This document shows positions 25,862 to 33,601 of a stretch of 58,564 nt of DNA, piece by piece. Each line of letters opens with the position of its first letter. The first letter of the stretch is position 1. The notes beneath the pieces were generated by a model. The model saw nothing but the letters and a program-made list of their open reading frames with translations, had not been told where the DNA came from and did no database searches. The DNA is from CAYMDP01 sp964389375. GTDB taxonomy: Bacteria; Bdellovibrionota; Bdellovibrionia; Bdellovibrionales; UBA1609. The position numbers and the translations under genes were made by a program. The stretch is taken from positions 1-58,564 of the forward strand of contig CAYMDP010000014.1 of NCBI GenBank assembly GCA_964389375.1, read 5' to 3'.

Positions 25862-27481
25862 ATGATCAGCGCCGCTCAAATCTCGAAGCACTACGGGAAT
25901 AAAGTTCTTTATTCGAATGGCTCTTTTCAGATCAATCCTGGAGACAAAGTGGGTTTGGTTGGCCCCAATGGGGCGGGAAAAACCACGATATTTCGACTTC
26001 TTATGGGTGAAGAGAGACTCGAGAGCGGCCAAATCTCCAAACCAGAGCGCGTAGTTTTAGGTTACTTTTCTCAGAATATTGAAGAGATGTCCGGGAAAAA
26101 AGTGATCGACGAAGTCAAGTCTGCTGCCGGTCGACTTCCCTTGATCCAGGAGCGCCTTAAAAAAATCGAGGCTCAGCTTGCCGAACCCATGGATGAGGAT
26201 GAGATGACTCGAGTCCTTGAAGAGTATGGAAATCTTCAAGGCGAATTTGAGCGTCTGGGCGGTTATGATCTAGATTCTAGAGCCGCAGAAATTTTAACTG
26301 GTCTTGGGATTCCTCCAGAGGATCAAGAGCGGCTGACTGATTCCTATAGCGGTGGCTGGAAGATGCGGATTGCTTTGGCAAAAATTCTGCTTTTAAATCC
26401 TGATGTTTTATTGATGGATGAGCCCACGAATCATTTGGACATTGAGTCTATTGTTTGGCTTGAGTCCTTTTTGACTCAATTTAAGGGCGCCATCTTGATG
26501 ACCAGTCACGATCGAGAATTTATGAATCGGATTGTGTCTAAAATTATTGAAGTCGCAAATAAGACCATTACTCAGTATTCGGGAAATTACGATTTTTATG
26601 AAAAAGATCGAGAAATAAGAAGAGAGCAACTGGTTGCAGCCGCTCGTAGACAAGACGAGATGCTTGCAAAAGAAGAAGAATTTATTGCCCGCTTTGCTGC
26701 AAGAGCTTCTCATGCAGCCCAAGTTCAGTCGCGAGTCAAAAAAATTGATAAAATCGATCGGATCGAAATTCCCACCGAAGAAAAATCCATTTCATTTGTA
26801 TGGCCGGAGTCTCCTCGAGGCGGGGATGAAGTTGTAAAAATGGAGGCTTTGGCGAAAACTTGGATGCGAGAAGATGGTAAGGCCATTGAGGTCTTTAAGG
26901 GCGTGGATGCTCTGGTAAAAAGGCAAGACCGCGTTGCGGTTGTCGGAGTGAACGGAGCGGGTAAATCGACTTTGCTAAAGATTATTGCGGGACATACCCA
27001 GGCCACCGGGGGACAGGTAAAAATCGGCGCCAGTATTTCTTTGGGATATTTTAGTCAAAACTCGCTCGATGTTCTTGATCCAAAGAATACGGTATTGGAA
27101 GAAGTGCATAGTCGAATTCCGACGGCCTCGATCGGTTACGTGCGAAATCTTTTGGGGGCCTTTAAGTTTTCTGGGGACGAGGTGGATAAACGAATTTCAA
27201 TTCTTTCGGGTGGAGAAAAAAGTCGAGTCGTCTTGGCGACCATCTTGTCGAAGCCGGTGAATCTTTTAGTCCTGGATGAGCCGACCAACCACTTGGATAT
27301 TGATTCTCGAGAAGTCTTGCTCGAAGCGATAAAGTCCTTTTCGGGAACTGTGATGATTGTCAGCCACGATCGACATTTTTTAAGACAAATGACCACCAGG
27401 GTGTTTCGATTGGACCGGCATGAGCTTCGTGTCTACGACGAAAACTGGGACGATTACCAAGAGCGAATGAATCGGGTTTAA
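25862..27481 (+). CDS. ABC-F family ATPase (ribosome-associated)
   Basis: A 539-residue soluble protein with two ABC ATPase domains and no membrane segments, the hallmark of ABC-F proteins that act on the ribosome. First domain: Walker A GPNGAGKTT, signature YSGGWKMR, Walker B LLMDEPTNHLD. The linker between domains is rich in charged helices (about residues 240-310). Second domain: Walker A GVNGAGKST, signature LSGGEKSR, Walker B LLVLDEPTNHLD. The family includes EttA, Uup, YbiT and YheS; the subtype cannot be fixed by eye. The gene ends at 27481, just before a long inverted repeat. Confidence 0.9.
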   Translation: MISAAQISKHYGNKVLYSNGSFQINPGDKVGLVGPNGAGKTTIFRLLMGEERLESGQISKPERVVLGYFSQNIEEMSGKKVIDEVKSAAGRLPLIQERLKKIEAQLAEPMDEDEMTRVLEEYGNLQGEFERLGGYDLDSRAAEILTGLGIPPEDQERLTDSYSGGWKMRIALAKILLLNPDVLLMDEPTNHLDIESIVWLESFLTQFKGAILMTSHDREFMNRIVSKIIEVANKTITQYSGNYDFYEKDREIRREQLVAAARRQDEMLAKEEEFIARFAARASHAAQVQSRVKKIDKIDRIEIPTEEKSISFVWPESPRGGDEVVKMEALAKTWMREDGKAIEVFKGVDALVKRQDRVAVVGVNGAGKSTLLKIIAGHTQATGGQVKIGASISLGYFSQNSLDVLDPKNTVLEEVHSRIPTASIGYVRNLLGAFKFSGDEVDKRISILSGGEKSRVVLATILSKPVNLLVLDEPTNHLDIDSREVLLEAIKSFSGTVMIVSHDRHFLRQMTTRVFRLDRHELRVYDENWDDYQERMNRV

Positions 27482-27485
27482 CCCA

Positions 27486-27614
27486 CGGCTCATATAAATT
27501 CCTATCTCAATAAGTGCTCCGCCTCAGCCGTCGGACATTCTCGGTCTGCCTTCGGCAGCCCTGCGAAACTAGTCTTCGGCGGACACTTATTGAGATAGGA
27601 ATTTATATGAGCCG
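27486..27614. repeat. 129-bp element with 31-bp perfect terminal inverted repeats
   Basis: The left arm 27486-27516 (starting CGGCTCATATAAATT) is the exact reverse complement of the right arm 27584-27614. With a one-base bulge the pairing extends inward to 27523/27578 (TCCGCC/GGCGGA). The inner part holds a smaller hairpin, CTGCC TTC GGCAG, at 27546-27558. It fills the gap between the convergent ABC-F and TauE genes, so it could stop transcription from both sides. It could also be a non-coding mobile or dispersed element; there is no ORF in it. Confidence 0.85.
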
Positions 27615-27623
27615 AAACTCGAG

Positions 27624-28430
27624 TTAACTTAACTGTTCTAGTAAAATGATGCTGCCCATGATGAGGACGAACCAGCCGAAGGCGGCTTTAAGTTTTGCCT
27701 CAGGTATTTTTTTCGACAAAATAGATCCTATGATAATTCCGACGACTGCAATAAGTGAAAGGCTAAATAGTAAAGTCCAATCGATGACCTGTGCCGATTT
27801 AAAGTCTCCCAGAAAACCGAATAAAGATTTGATTGCTATAATCATCAGTGAAGTCCCAACGGCTTTGTGCATCGATAGCCCCGCAAGAATCACCAAGGCG
27901 GGTATGATTAAAAATCCGCCACCGGCGCCAACAAAGCCCGTGATTCCACCAATAATAAGGCCTTCGGCTGCGATCAAACTGAGTCGAGCTGAGTCCGAGA
28001 TTTGAATTGCGGCTTTGGGCTTTTTCTTTCGAATCATCGTAGTAGAAGCCGCAAGCATCAGGGCCGCGAAAACCAACATGATCAAGAGATCTTTGGTTAG
28101 GGTGAAGCTTCCGAAAGTTAAAATGGACTCTGGCAAGTTTGGTAACAGGTAGGCCCGAGAGGCAAAGACACCGATGAAGCTTGGGATTGCGAAAGTCAGA
28201 CCAGTTTTAAAATCTATTGAACCTTGTCTAATGTAGCTGACGGATCCGACCAGCGCAGTCAAACCAACGATAAATAATGAATACCCGGTGGCCGTCGACG
28301 GGCTTAATCCAAACAAATAGACCAAAATGGGCACAGTCAGAATGGATCCGCCGCCGCCGATAAGACCTAAAGATAAACCCATCAACACACTCGCGAAGTA
28401 ACCTAATGCGATCAGGGTTTCTGGTGTCAT
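27624..28430 (-). CDS. TauE/SafE-family sulfur-anion or sulfite exporter
   Basis: A 268-residue inner-membrane protein of the TauE/SafE (DUF81) family with two repeated halves of about four helices each. The repeated motif is visible twice as LGLIGGGGSILTVPILVYL near the start and ITGFVGAGGGFLIIPAL in the middle. Family members export sulfite, sulfoacetate or take up related sulfur compounds. It is the last gene of the sulfur cluster, one base after the YeeE/YedE gene, so a role in removing sulfite produced by the persulfide dioxygenase is the natural inference. Confidence 0.87.
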   Translation of the reverse strand: MTPETLIALGYFASVLMGLSLGLIGGGGSILTVPILVYLFGLSPSTATGYSLFIVGLTALVGSVSYIRQGSIDFKTGLTFAIPSFIGVFASRAYLLPNLPESILTFGSFTLTKDLLIMLVFAALMLAASTTMIRKKKPKAAIQISDSARLSLIAAEGLIIGGITGFVGAGGGFLIIPALVILAGLSMHKAVGTSLMIIAIKSLFGFLGDFKSAQVIDWTLLFSLSLIAVVGIIIGSILSKKIPEAKLKAAFGWFVLIMGSIILLEQLS

Positions 28431-28431
28431 C

Positions 28432-28872
28432 TTAGGATCCTTTTTTTGAAGTTTTTAGGTCCAAGTAGTTATAGGTCATCATACCGAGGATCATGAAGAG
28501 TACAAAAACCAGTGGTGGAAGAGTACCCGAAGCCAAGGATGTGAGTGCCGGTCCCGGGCAAAAGCCCGCGAGCCCCCAGCCAACTCCAAAGAGCGCAGAA
28601 CCAAATATTAGCTTTGGATTTAGATCTTTGGACTTCGGAATATGCCATTCGGAATCAAACAAAGGGGATTTGCGTTTCGATATTAATGGATAAAGTAGGG
28701 CATGAACACTGATTGCGCCGATCATGACAAATATTAAAGAAGGGTCCCAGTCCATTGGATTTAAAAATCCAATAACTTTTTGAGGCTGAGTCATTCCGGA
28801 TACTCCAAGTCCCAGGGCAAAGATAAAACCGACTAAAAGTGCTGCAAGGTTTCGATTTGTCGCAGATTTCAT
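28432..28872 (-). CDS. YeeE/YedE-family membrane protein, second subunit
   Basis: A 146-residue protein with four hydrophobic segments, half the size of full YeeE transporters. The core GVGWGLAGFCPGPALTSL holds the conserved Cys of the YeeE/YedE (DUF395) family, which in thiosulfate transporters relays the substrate. It begins four bases inside the end of the other half-size gene (ATGA), so the two very likely assemble as a heteromeric channel, as in PmpA/PmpB of the BigR sulfide-detoxification operons. The transported species is probably a reduced sulfur compound. Confidence 0.82.
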   Translation of the reverse strand: MKSATNRNLAALLVGFIFALGLGVSGMTQPQKVIGFLNPMDWDPSLIFVMIGAISVHALLYPLISKRKSPLFDSEWHIPKSKDLNPKLIFGSALFGVGWGLAGFCPGPALTSLASGTLPPLVFVLFMILGMMTYNYLDLKTSKKGS

Positions 28873-29294
28873 AAACTTCCTCCTAGGAGAAACTCAATCA
28901 AAGTCACGGAAGCGACACCCATCAAAATAAATGTAATGGTCGCAAGTATTGATCGAATCGAAAAACGACTGATTCCGCAGACTCCGTGTCCGCTTGTGCA
29001 GCCACTTCCCATAATGGTTCCAAAACCGACGATAAATCCGGCGGGAATAATAAACTCTAGGCCTCGGCCTGAGGTGTTTAGAAAAACCCCGGGACTAAGG
29101 GAGGCGAGAGTCAGGCCCCCAAGGACCAGGCCCGATAAGAAATACCATCGCCATTGTCCAGAAGAATCCTTAAAGGAAATCGCACCGTTTAAAATCCCCG
29201 AAATCCCTGTCACCCGTCCATTAAAGGCCAGCATCAGGGTCACAGCGATGCCAATTAGGACGCCCCCAAGTAGGGGATTTAAAAAATTCTCCAT
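28869..29294 (-). CDS. YeeE/YedE-family membrane protein, first subunit
   Basis: A 141-residue membrane protein with four hydrophobic segments. Its core GTIMGSGCTSGHGVCGISR holds two Cys residues of the YeeE/YedE family signature (GxGCTxGHGxCG). The start ATG 29294 is favoured because GTGGAG lies upstream; the longer frame to 29324 runs into the previous gene. It follows the dioxygenase stop by one base and overlaps the next half-size gene by four. Together they look like a two-part transporter for sulfide-derived compounds such as thiosulfate. Confidence 0.83.
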   Translation of the reverse strand: MENFLNPLLGGVLIGIAVTLMLAFNGRVTGISGILNGAISFKDSSGQWRWYFLSGLVLGGLTLASLSPGVFLNTSGRGLEFIIPAGFIVGFGTIMGSGCTSGHGVCGISRFSIRSILATITFILMGVASVTLIEFLLGGSL

Positions 29295-29295
29295 A

Positions 29296-30345
29296 TTATT
29301 TCTCCACCTGAAGTTTAAGTTCATTCCAAAGAATCATTCCACCCTGCATGTTGGCCACATTCTGGATCCCTAACTTAAGGGCTTGCTGAGTTGCAGCCCC
29401 GGATCTTCCGCCGCTGCGGCAGACAAATACAATTTCTTCATCTTTATTTAGGGAATTTAAAAAGGTGGTTAAATCTTCGCCCAAAGTCACAAGCTCAGCT
29501 TTGGGAATATGACCCAGTTCCCCGGTAAATTCGTCAGACCCGCGTACATCGACAATACGAACCTGGCCAATCAATTTTTGAGTTTCAGAAGGATGAATCT
29601 CTGGGGTCCCATCGACAATCTGGGCGCGAATTTTTTTACTCGCTTGAGGTATGCCTCCCAGCAAATTGGCTGGGACGGATTCATGGATCTTTTTGGGATG
29701 AGCCAGTTTTAATTCATTCATTATTTTGATGAAGTCAGCTTTGCTGTGGCCCATTCCTAATCTTGGGTTATATTTTTTCTCTAACTCAACTGTTGAGTGG
29801 GTAAGGCCCCGATAATCATGCCCTGGAAAGATTTGAGTGTCGGACGGAAGTGAAAATATCTTCTTATGAACCGAATCAAAAAGTTTTTCCGAGGAGCCTT
29901 GCTGAAAATCTGTTCGTCCGCTTCCACGAATAAGTAGGGCATCTCCGGTAAAGATTTTATCCTCACACAAATAACTAAGGCAGCTGTCGGTGTGCCCTGG
30001 GGTCTCGAGCACTTGAATGTTGTAAGGCCCAAACTGCAGACTTTGTCCTTCTTCAAGATGCATGTCGTACCCGGAAGCTTCGGTCCACCGACTGACGGCG
30101 CTCTTTGCTCCGGTTTTTTTTCTCAGTTCAGCAGCTCCCGTAATATGGTCTGCGTGAATATGGGTGTCCAAAATATATTTTAGTTTGAGGTCGAGTTCCT
30201 GGATCAATTTAAAGTCTCGGTCTTGAGTCTCAAATACGGGATCAATAATGACAGCCTCGCGACTGATTGGGTCAGCAAGAAGATAGGTGTAGGTTGAGGT
30301 TTGAGTCTCGAAGAGTTGATGAAAGATCATTTGAGATTGCGGCAT
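29296..30345 (-). CDS. Persulfide dioxygenase-rhodanese fusion (ETHE1/Blh type)
   Basis: A 349-residue protein. The N-terminal metallo-beta-lactamase domain has the ETHE1-like iron ligands THIHADH (61-67), GHTDS (His 118), GDALLIRGSGRTDF (Asp 135) and FPGHDY (His 176). The domain of this family oxidises glutathione persulfide to sulfite. The C-terminal domain (about 255-349) is a rhodanese with the active-site loop CRSGGRS (Cys 309). Such fusions (Blh) detoxify sulfide. Start ATG 30345 has AAGGAGGG upstream. It leads a compact operon with two YeeE/YedE genes and TauE, downstream of a Crp-family regulator read in the same direction. Confidence 0.9.
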   Translation of the reverse strand: MPQSQMIFHQLFETQTSTYTYLLADPISREAVIIDPVFETQDRDFKLIQELDLKLKYILDTHIHADHITGAAELRKKTGAKSAVSRWTEASGYDMHLEEGQSLQFGPYNIQVLETPGHTDSCLSYLCEDKIFTGDALLIRGSGRTDFQQGSSEKLFDSVHKKIFSLPSDTQIFPGHDYRGLTHSTVELEKKYNPRLGMGHSKADFIKIMNELKLAHPKKIHESVPANLLGGIPQASKKIRAQIVDGTPEIHPSETQKLIGQVRIVDVRGSDEFTGELGHIPKAELVTLGEDLTTFLNSLNKDEEIVFVCRSGGRSGAATQQALKLGIQNVANMQGGMILWNELKLQVEK

Positions 30346-30461
30346 AAGTACCCTCCTTTTAGATTCATTCCTTTGCTGTAACCCATAATCTAGCTGAGGA
30401 ATCCAAAAAAAAGATTGTTCTGGGACAACATTGGGGCTTTATGCGCCGGGCAAAGGGGAAA

Positions 30462-30469
30462 TGGGTCAA
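30462..30469 (-). promoter_or_regulatory. TTGACCCA motif before the dioxygenase operon
   Basis: One of three exact copies of TTGACCCA within 760 bases. It stands in the 139-base gap between the regulator stop and the dioxygenase start, read on the operon strand. The other two copies (31165 and 31210, plus strand) are in the region before the regulator. Crp/Fnr-family sites often contain TTGA half-sites, so an operator is possible; no matching inverted half-site was seen. Confidence 0.3.
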
Positions 30470-30484
30470 ATTGAGACGGCCTAC

Positions 30485-31120
30485 CTAGGGCTCCTGGCCA
30501 ATTTGGGCCAGCTCTTCTGGCCTTAGGATCAAGATCTCTCGTCCTTTCTGTTGGATTAAACCCTCGTCCTCAAGGCGAGTCAGAGCACGAACAATTGAGG
30601 GACTCGTACTGGCGCAAAAGTTTGCAATTTCTGAACGTGTCCAACTATGCTTTGGGTCCATTTCCTTTAACACCAATAAGGCGTGGGCAGTCCGTGCCAA
30701 GACATCTTCTTCAGATACGATCACGCGATGGATTTCTGCTCTTCGAAGTTCTTTGGCCGTTGTTTTGAGGATGATTCGAATCAGACCAGGTTCGGAGGCT
30801 AAAATACCTTCAAACAATTCGCGATCTAAAAACCCGACCTCACACTGCTCTAGGGCCAAGGCTGTCGCGTGATGGTCTTCTTCGGCGAAGTAGGAGCGAT
30901 GACCAAAGAACTGACCGGCTTTAAAGAGCCTTAAAAGGTGGTCCGAGCCTTTGGCAGAGTGATAGACCAAACCCACCAGGCCTTTTTCTAAAACACAAAT
31001 GCCACCACATTTTTCAGCGGCTTGATAAATGCGCTCTCCGCGCTTAAAACTCTTAAGGCGACGGGACTTTAGATAAATTTTTTGAAGCTCTTCAGAGCCT
31101 CCACTTATAGGGAATTGCAT
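30485..31120 (-). CDS. Crp/Fnr-family transcriptional regulator
   Basis: A 211-residue regulator with an N-terminal cNMP-like sensing domain (FKRGERIYQAAEKCGGICVLEKG, GQFFGHRSYF) and a C-terminal winged helix whose helix-turn-helix is seen in WTRSEIANFCASTSPSIVRAL. Cysteines occur at CGG, EQC and FCA, but there is no clear Fnr N-terminal Fe-S set. The start is uncertain: ATG 31120 is chosen from domain fit, without a good ribosome site. It precedes the dioxygenase operon on the same strand. TTGACCCA motifs stand both before it and between it and the operon, suggesting self- and operon control. Confidence 0.85.
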   Translation of the reverse strand: MQFPISGGSEELQKIYLKSRRLKSFKRGERIYQAAEKCGGICVLEKGLVGLVYHSAKGSDHLLRLFKAGQFFGHRSYFAEEDHHATALALEQCEVGFLDRELFEGILASEPGLIRIILKTTAKELRRAEIHRVIVSEEDVLARTAHALLVLKEMDPKHSWTRSEIANFCASTSPSIVRALTRLEDEGLIQQKGREILILRPEELAQIGQEP

Positions 31121-31164
31121 GATGGAATAATGGCACAGAGTTCGATTCTTGTGCAGTTTTTTGA

Positions 31165-31217
31165 TTGACCCAGTTGTCTTAAACGGTGAAAACAGGCCTT
31201 CGTCCCCAATTGACCCA
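31165..31217 (+). promoter_or_regulatory. Two TTGACCCA motifs in the divergent promoter region
   Basis: Exact TTGACCCA copies at 31165-31172 and 31210-31217, 45 bases apart, in the 122-base region between the divergent regulator (from 31120) and the membrane protein (from 31243). They match the copy before the dioxygenase operon. They may be regulator half-sites or -35-like hexamers; the second stands 19-20 bases before a TCTTATAT run. Confidence 0.3.
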
Positions 31218-31242
31218 ACGGAATGAAAGATTCGTCTTATAT

Positions 31243-32535
31243 ATGAATCCAAGAATCGAAAGTCTTTTAAAGTATGCAATGATCCTTCTTGGATTGCTTT
31301 TTTCTGCAGCTTTCTTTGTGACCCTTAAAATTCATTTCGATAACGTTCAAATCTTAGATAAAGCGCTTTTGTTGATTCGCGAGGGCGTGTGGACTCACCA
31401 TGGCAATGCGGGCTCTGGAGTCGGATTTGTTCCTGGGACCTTTTTGACTTTTATAACTGCAATCCCAATGAAGATCTATTTTTCTCCCTACTCGGCGATG
31501 TTTGTCATTGCTTTGTTTCATTTGGCCTCGGTGTTCTTGCTTAAGAATGTTTTAGATCAAGTCCCGCGGCCGCTTTTGTTTTTGGACTTTCTTTTGATTT
31601 ATTGGTTGAACCCTTGGAGGGTCGAGCAGGCGGAGCTCTACAATCCAGCCTATTTGTTTTTGTTCTCGGCACTTCATCTTTGGACCGTTTTTCACATGCG
31701 AGAAAAAAAGTTTTGGTTTACGCTGGTCAACGTTTTAGCTGTTGGATTTTGCGCTCAAGTTCACTTCTCGGCCCTGATTTTAGGGATTCTGTCCTTGATG
31801 CTTCTTTATGTGGGGTTTATACGCGTTCATTGGAGAGGCTTGCTCGCGGGTATTGTGATTGTTCTGTTGAGTCTGGTGCCTTATTTTCTTGAGCTGATGA
31901 ATAAGCCCGAAGTGAATATTGAAGTGGCGCGATCCAGTGAGGCATTTTTAGGACGTAATTTGTTATTGGTCTATCCCGTCTTAAAAGCAGTGGCCTATTG
32001 GTTTCGATATGGCTCATCTTATTTTGGACGCCATATCTTTTCAGAAATTAATTTCGAATGGCTTCGAGTCGACTACTTGCAGATGCTCTTATCTTACAGC
32101 TTTCACATCCTTAAGTGGGTCATAGCACTTGGGAGTCTCTACTTCAGTTTTAAAGTAAATTTTAAAAACTTAAAAATGGTATGGCTCCTTAAGCCCTTCA
32201 AAAAAGGGGAAGACCGGACTCAACAATCTCCCGAAGATCGAATTCGATCCTATGGTTTTTACCTTTTTGTTTCGATGCTTTTGACCTCGGCCCTGTCGCC
32301 GGTAGAATTTAATCACTGGCATTTAATTTTGTGTTTTCCCTTGGTTGCCACCTGGATGAGTCTTTACTTAAACGATCTTAGAAGATCTTTGTCTAATAAA
32401 AGATTTCAGCAGTTATTTACCTTTATTTTTTGCTGTTTTTTTCTGTTTAATATGTTTGGCTATTTAGGAAGTCGGTCGCATTCCTACCTAAATAACTTTC
32501 ACCGCGATGTGATGAAGTACTACGAGTCCCGCTAG
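31243..32535 (+). CDS. Polytopic membrane protein, possible GT-C glycosyltransferase
   Basis: A 430-residue inner-membrane protein with about ten hydrophobic segments. A first helix is followed by a periplasmic loop (residues about 30-65 with DNVQILDKALLLIREG), and then a long run of helices with a loop containing WLNPWRVEQAELYNPAYLF. This layout resembles GT-C glycosyltransferases such as the ArnT/PMT group, but the acidic catalytic pair in the first loop is not clear, so the call is tentative. Start ATG 31243 is chosen for the hydrophobic N-terminus; the frame runs back to 31186. It is divergent from the Crp-family regulator, with no obvious link. Confidence 0.5.
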   Translation: MNPRIESLLKYAMILLGLLFSAAFFVTLKIHFDNVQILDKALLLIREGVWTHHGNAGSGVGFVPGTFLTFITAIPMKIYFSPYSAMFVIALFHLASVFLLKNVLDQVPRPLLFLDFLLIYWLNPWRVEQAELYNPAYLFLFSALHLWTVFHMREKKFWFTLVNVLAVGFCAQVHFSALILGILSLMLLYVGFIRVHWRGLLAGIVIVLLSLVPYFLELMNKPEVNIEVARSSEAFLGRNLLLVYPVLKAVAYWFRYGSSYFGRHIFSEINFEWLRVDYLQMLLSYSFHILKWVIALGSLYFSFKVNFKNLKMVWLLKPFKKGEDRTQQSPEDRIRSYGFYLFVSMLLTSALSPVEFNHWHLILCFPLVATWMSLYLNDLRRSLSNKRFQQLFTFIFCCFFLFNMFGYLGSRSHSYLNNFHRDVMKYYESR

Positions 32536-32546
32536 TTCAAGCGAGA

Positions 32547-32966
32547 CTACTTCTTGGGGGCCATTCCGGGTTTTTCAAGACGCTCGGCGAGTTTTTTAAG
32601 TCGAGCCTTTTGCTCGGGAGTCCATTTTGCAGCAAACTGTGCCGGATCCCTTTTAAATTTTTCGAGACTTTCATTCATCTTAGAGACATCTCCTCCGGAT
32701 TCAGTGACGATGATCGCAAAGACATCCGCCGCAAGAGCGAAAATGTCTTCCGACATTTGCCCGTCGCCTCCAGTGAGTTGCTGCAAAAAGGCCGCCGCTT
32801 GTTGAGCGGAGGGGCTTTCTTGGATGGACTTATCTCTTTGGCTTTTATTTTTTAGAAGCTCCTGAGTTTTTAGAAGAGCCTCTTGGTCCGCGGAATCAAG
32901 TTGGGCTAGGGCCGTGAAGGTGGAAAGAAGTAAGATGGGTAACATAAGAATTCTTAAGCTTTTCAT
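32547..32966 (-). CDS. Small secreted protein, unknown function
   Basis: A 139-residue protein with a clear signal peptide (MKSLRILMLPILLLSTFTALAQ). The rest is helical and charged, with Gln/Lys-rich stretches (TQELLKNKSQRDKSIQES and, near the end, TPEQKARLKKLAERLEK). It has no Cys and no family that I recognise. It converges with the membrane protein gene, leaving only 11 bases between stops. A periplasmic location is inferred from the signal. Confidence 0.7.
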   Translation of the reverse strand: MKSLRILMLPILLLSTFTALAQLDSADQEALLKTQELLKNKSQRDKSIQESPSAQQAAAFLQQLTGGDGQMSEDIFALAADVFAIIVTESGGDVSKMNESLEKFKRDPAQFAAKWTPEQKARLKKLAERLEKPGMAPKK

Positions 32967-33106
32967 TTTTTAAGTATGACTGAAGGGCTTGCGACAAGGG
33001 AGGGCCAAGACGATGAATCGGACCTTGGGCTGGTCCAAATAGGTTTAAGTCTTCTTGGCCAAACTTGTGATTCAGTATACATTTTGAACTCACAGGGGGT
33101 TTAAGA

Positions 33107-33601
33107 ATGAAGTTTTTAAGATGTATTGGTTTGGTGGCATTGTTTTTTTCATCGACTGCCTTTGCTGCGGATGGAAGTTCTGGTTGTGGACCAGCTTGGT
33201 TCGTTCTTAAAGACAACTCCTTAGTTTCTTCTGCGCTTCGGGCAACGACAAACGGAATTCTTTTTCCAGTTGTGACCATCGGTATGACGATTGGAACTTC
33301 AAACTGTACTCGACATAACCTAGTTGAGACCGAGAAAGAAAGTCTTCATTTTGTGACAATGAATTATTTCGAACTTAAGGGTGAAATCGCTAAAGGCGAA
33401 GGTCAGTTTTTGAGCTCTTTCTCGGGCACCATGGGCTGTCCATCGGAGACTCAAGCGGAATTGGCGAAGGCTCTGAAACAAAACTACAAAAATGTTTTTC
33501 CAAGTTCTGACATTCAGCCAGAGACAGCTTTGACTGAAGTCTACAAAGTGATCTTAGCCGATCCGCATCTTGTGAATCAGTGCTCCTTAAGATTGGGCTA
33601 A
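33107..33601 (+). CDS. DUF3015 family exported protein
   Basis: A 164-residue periplasmic protein with a signal peptide ending in AFAA. It contains the DUF3015 features GCGPAW near the mature start, then VTIGMTIGTSNC, FSGTMGC and a final QC, giving four spaced cysteines likely to form disulfides. DUF3015 proteins have no assigned function, but they are often encoded beside DUF4105 proteins, as here: the next gene starts 22 bases before the end of this one. Start ATG 33107 follows CAGGGGG. The two probably act together in the envelope. Confidence 0.8.
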   Translation: MKFLRCIGLVALFFSSTAFAADGSSGCGPAWFVLKDNSLVSSALRATTNGILFPVVTIGMTIGTSNCTRHNLVETEKESLHFVTMNYFELKGEIAKGEGQFLSSFSGTMGCPSETQAELAKALKQNYKNVFPSSDIQPETALTEVYKVILADPHLVNQCSLRLG

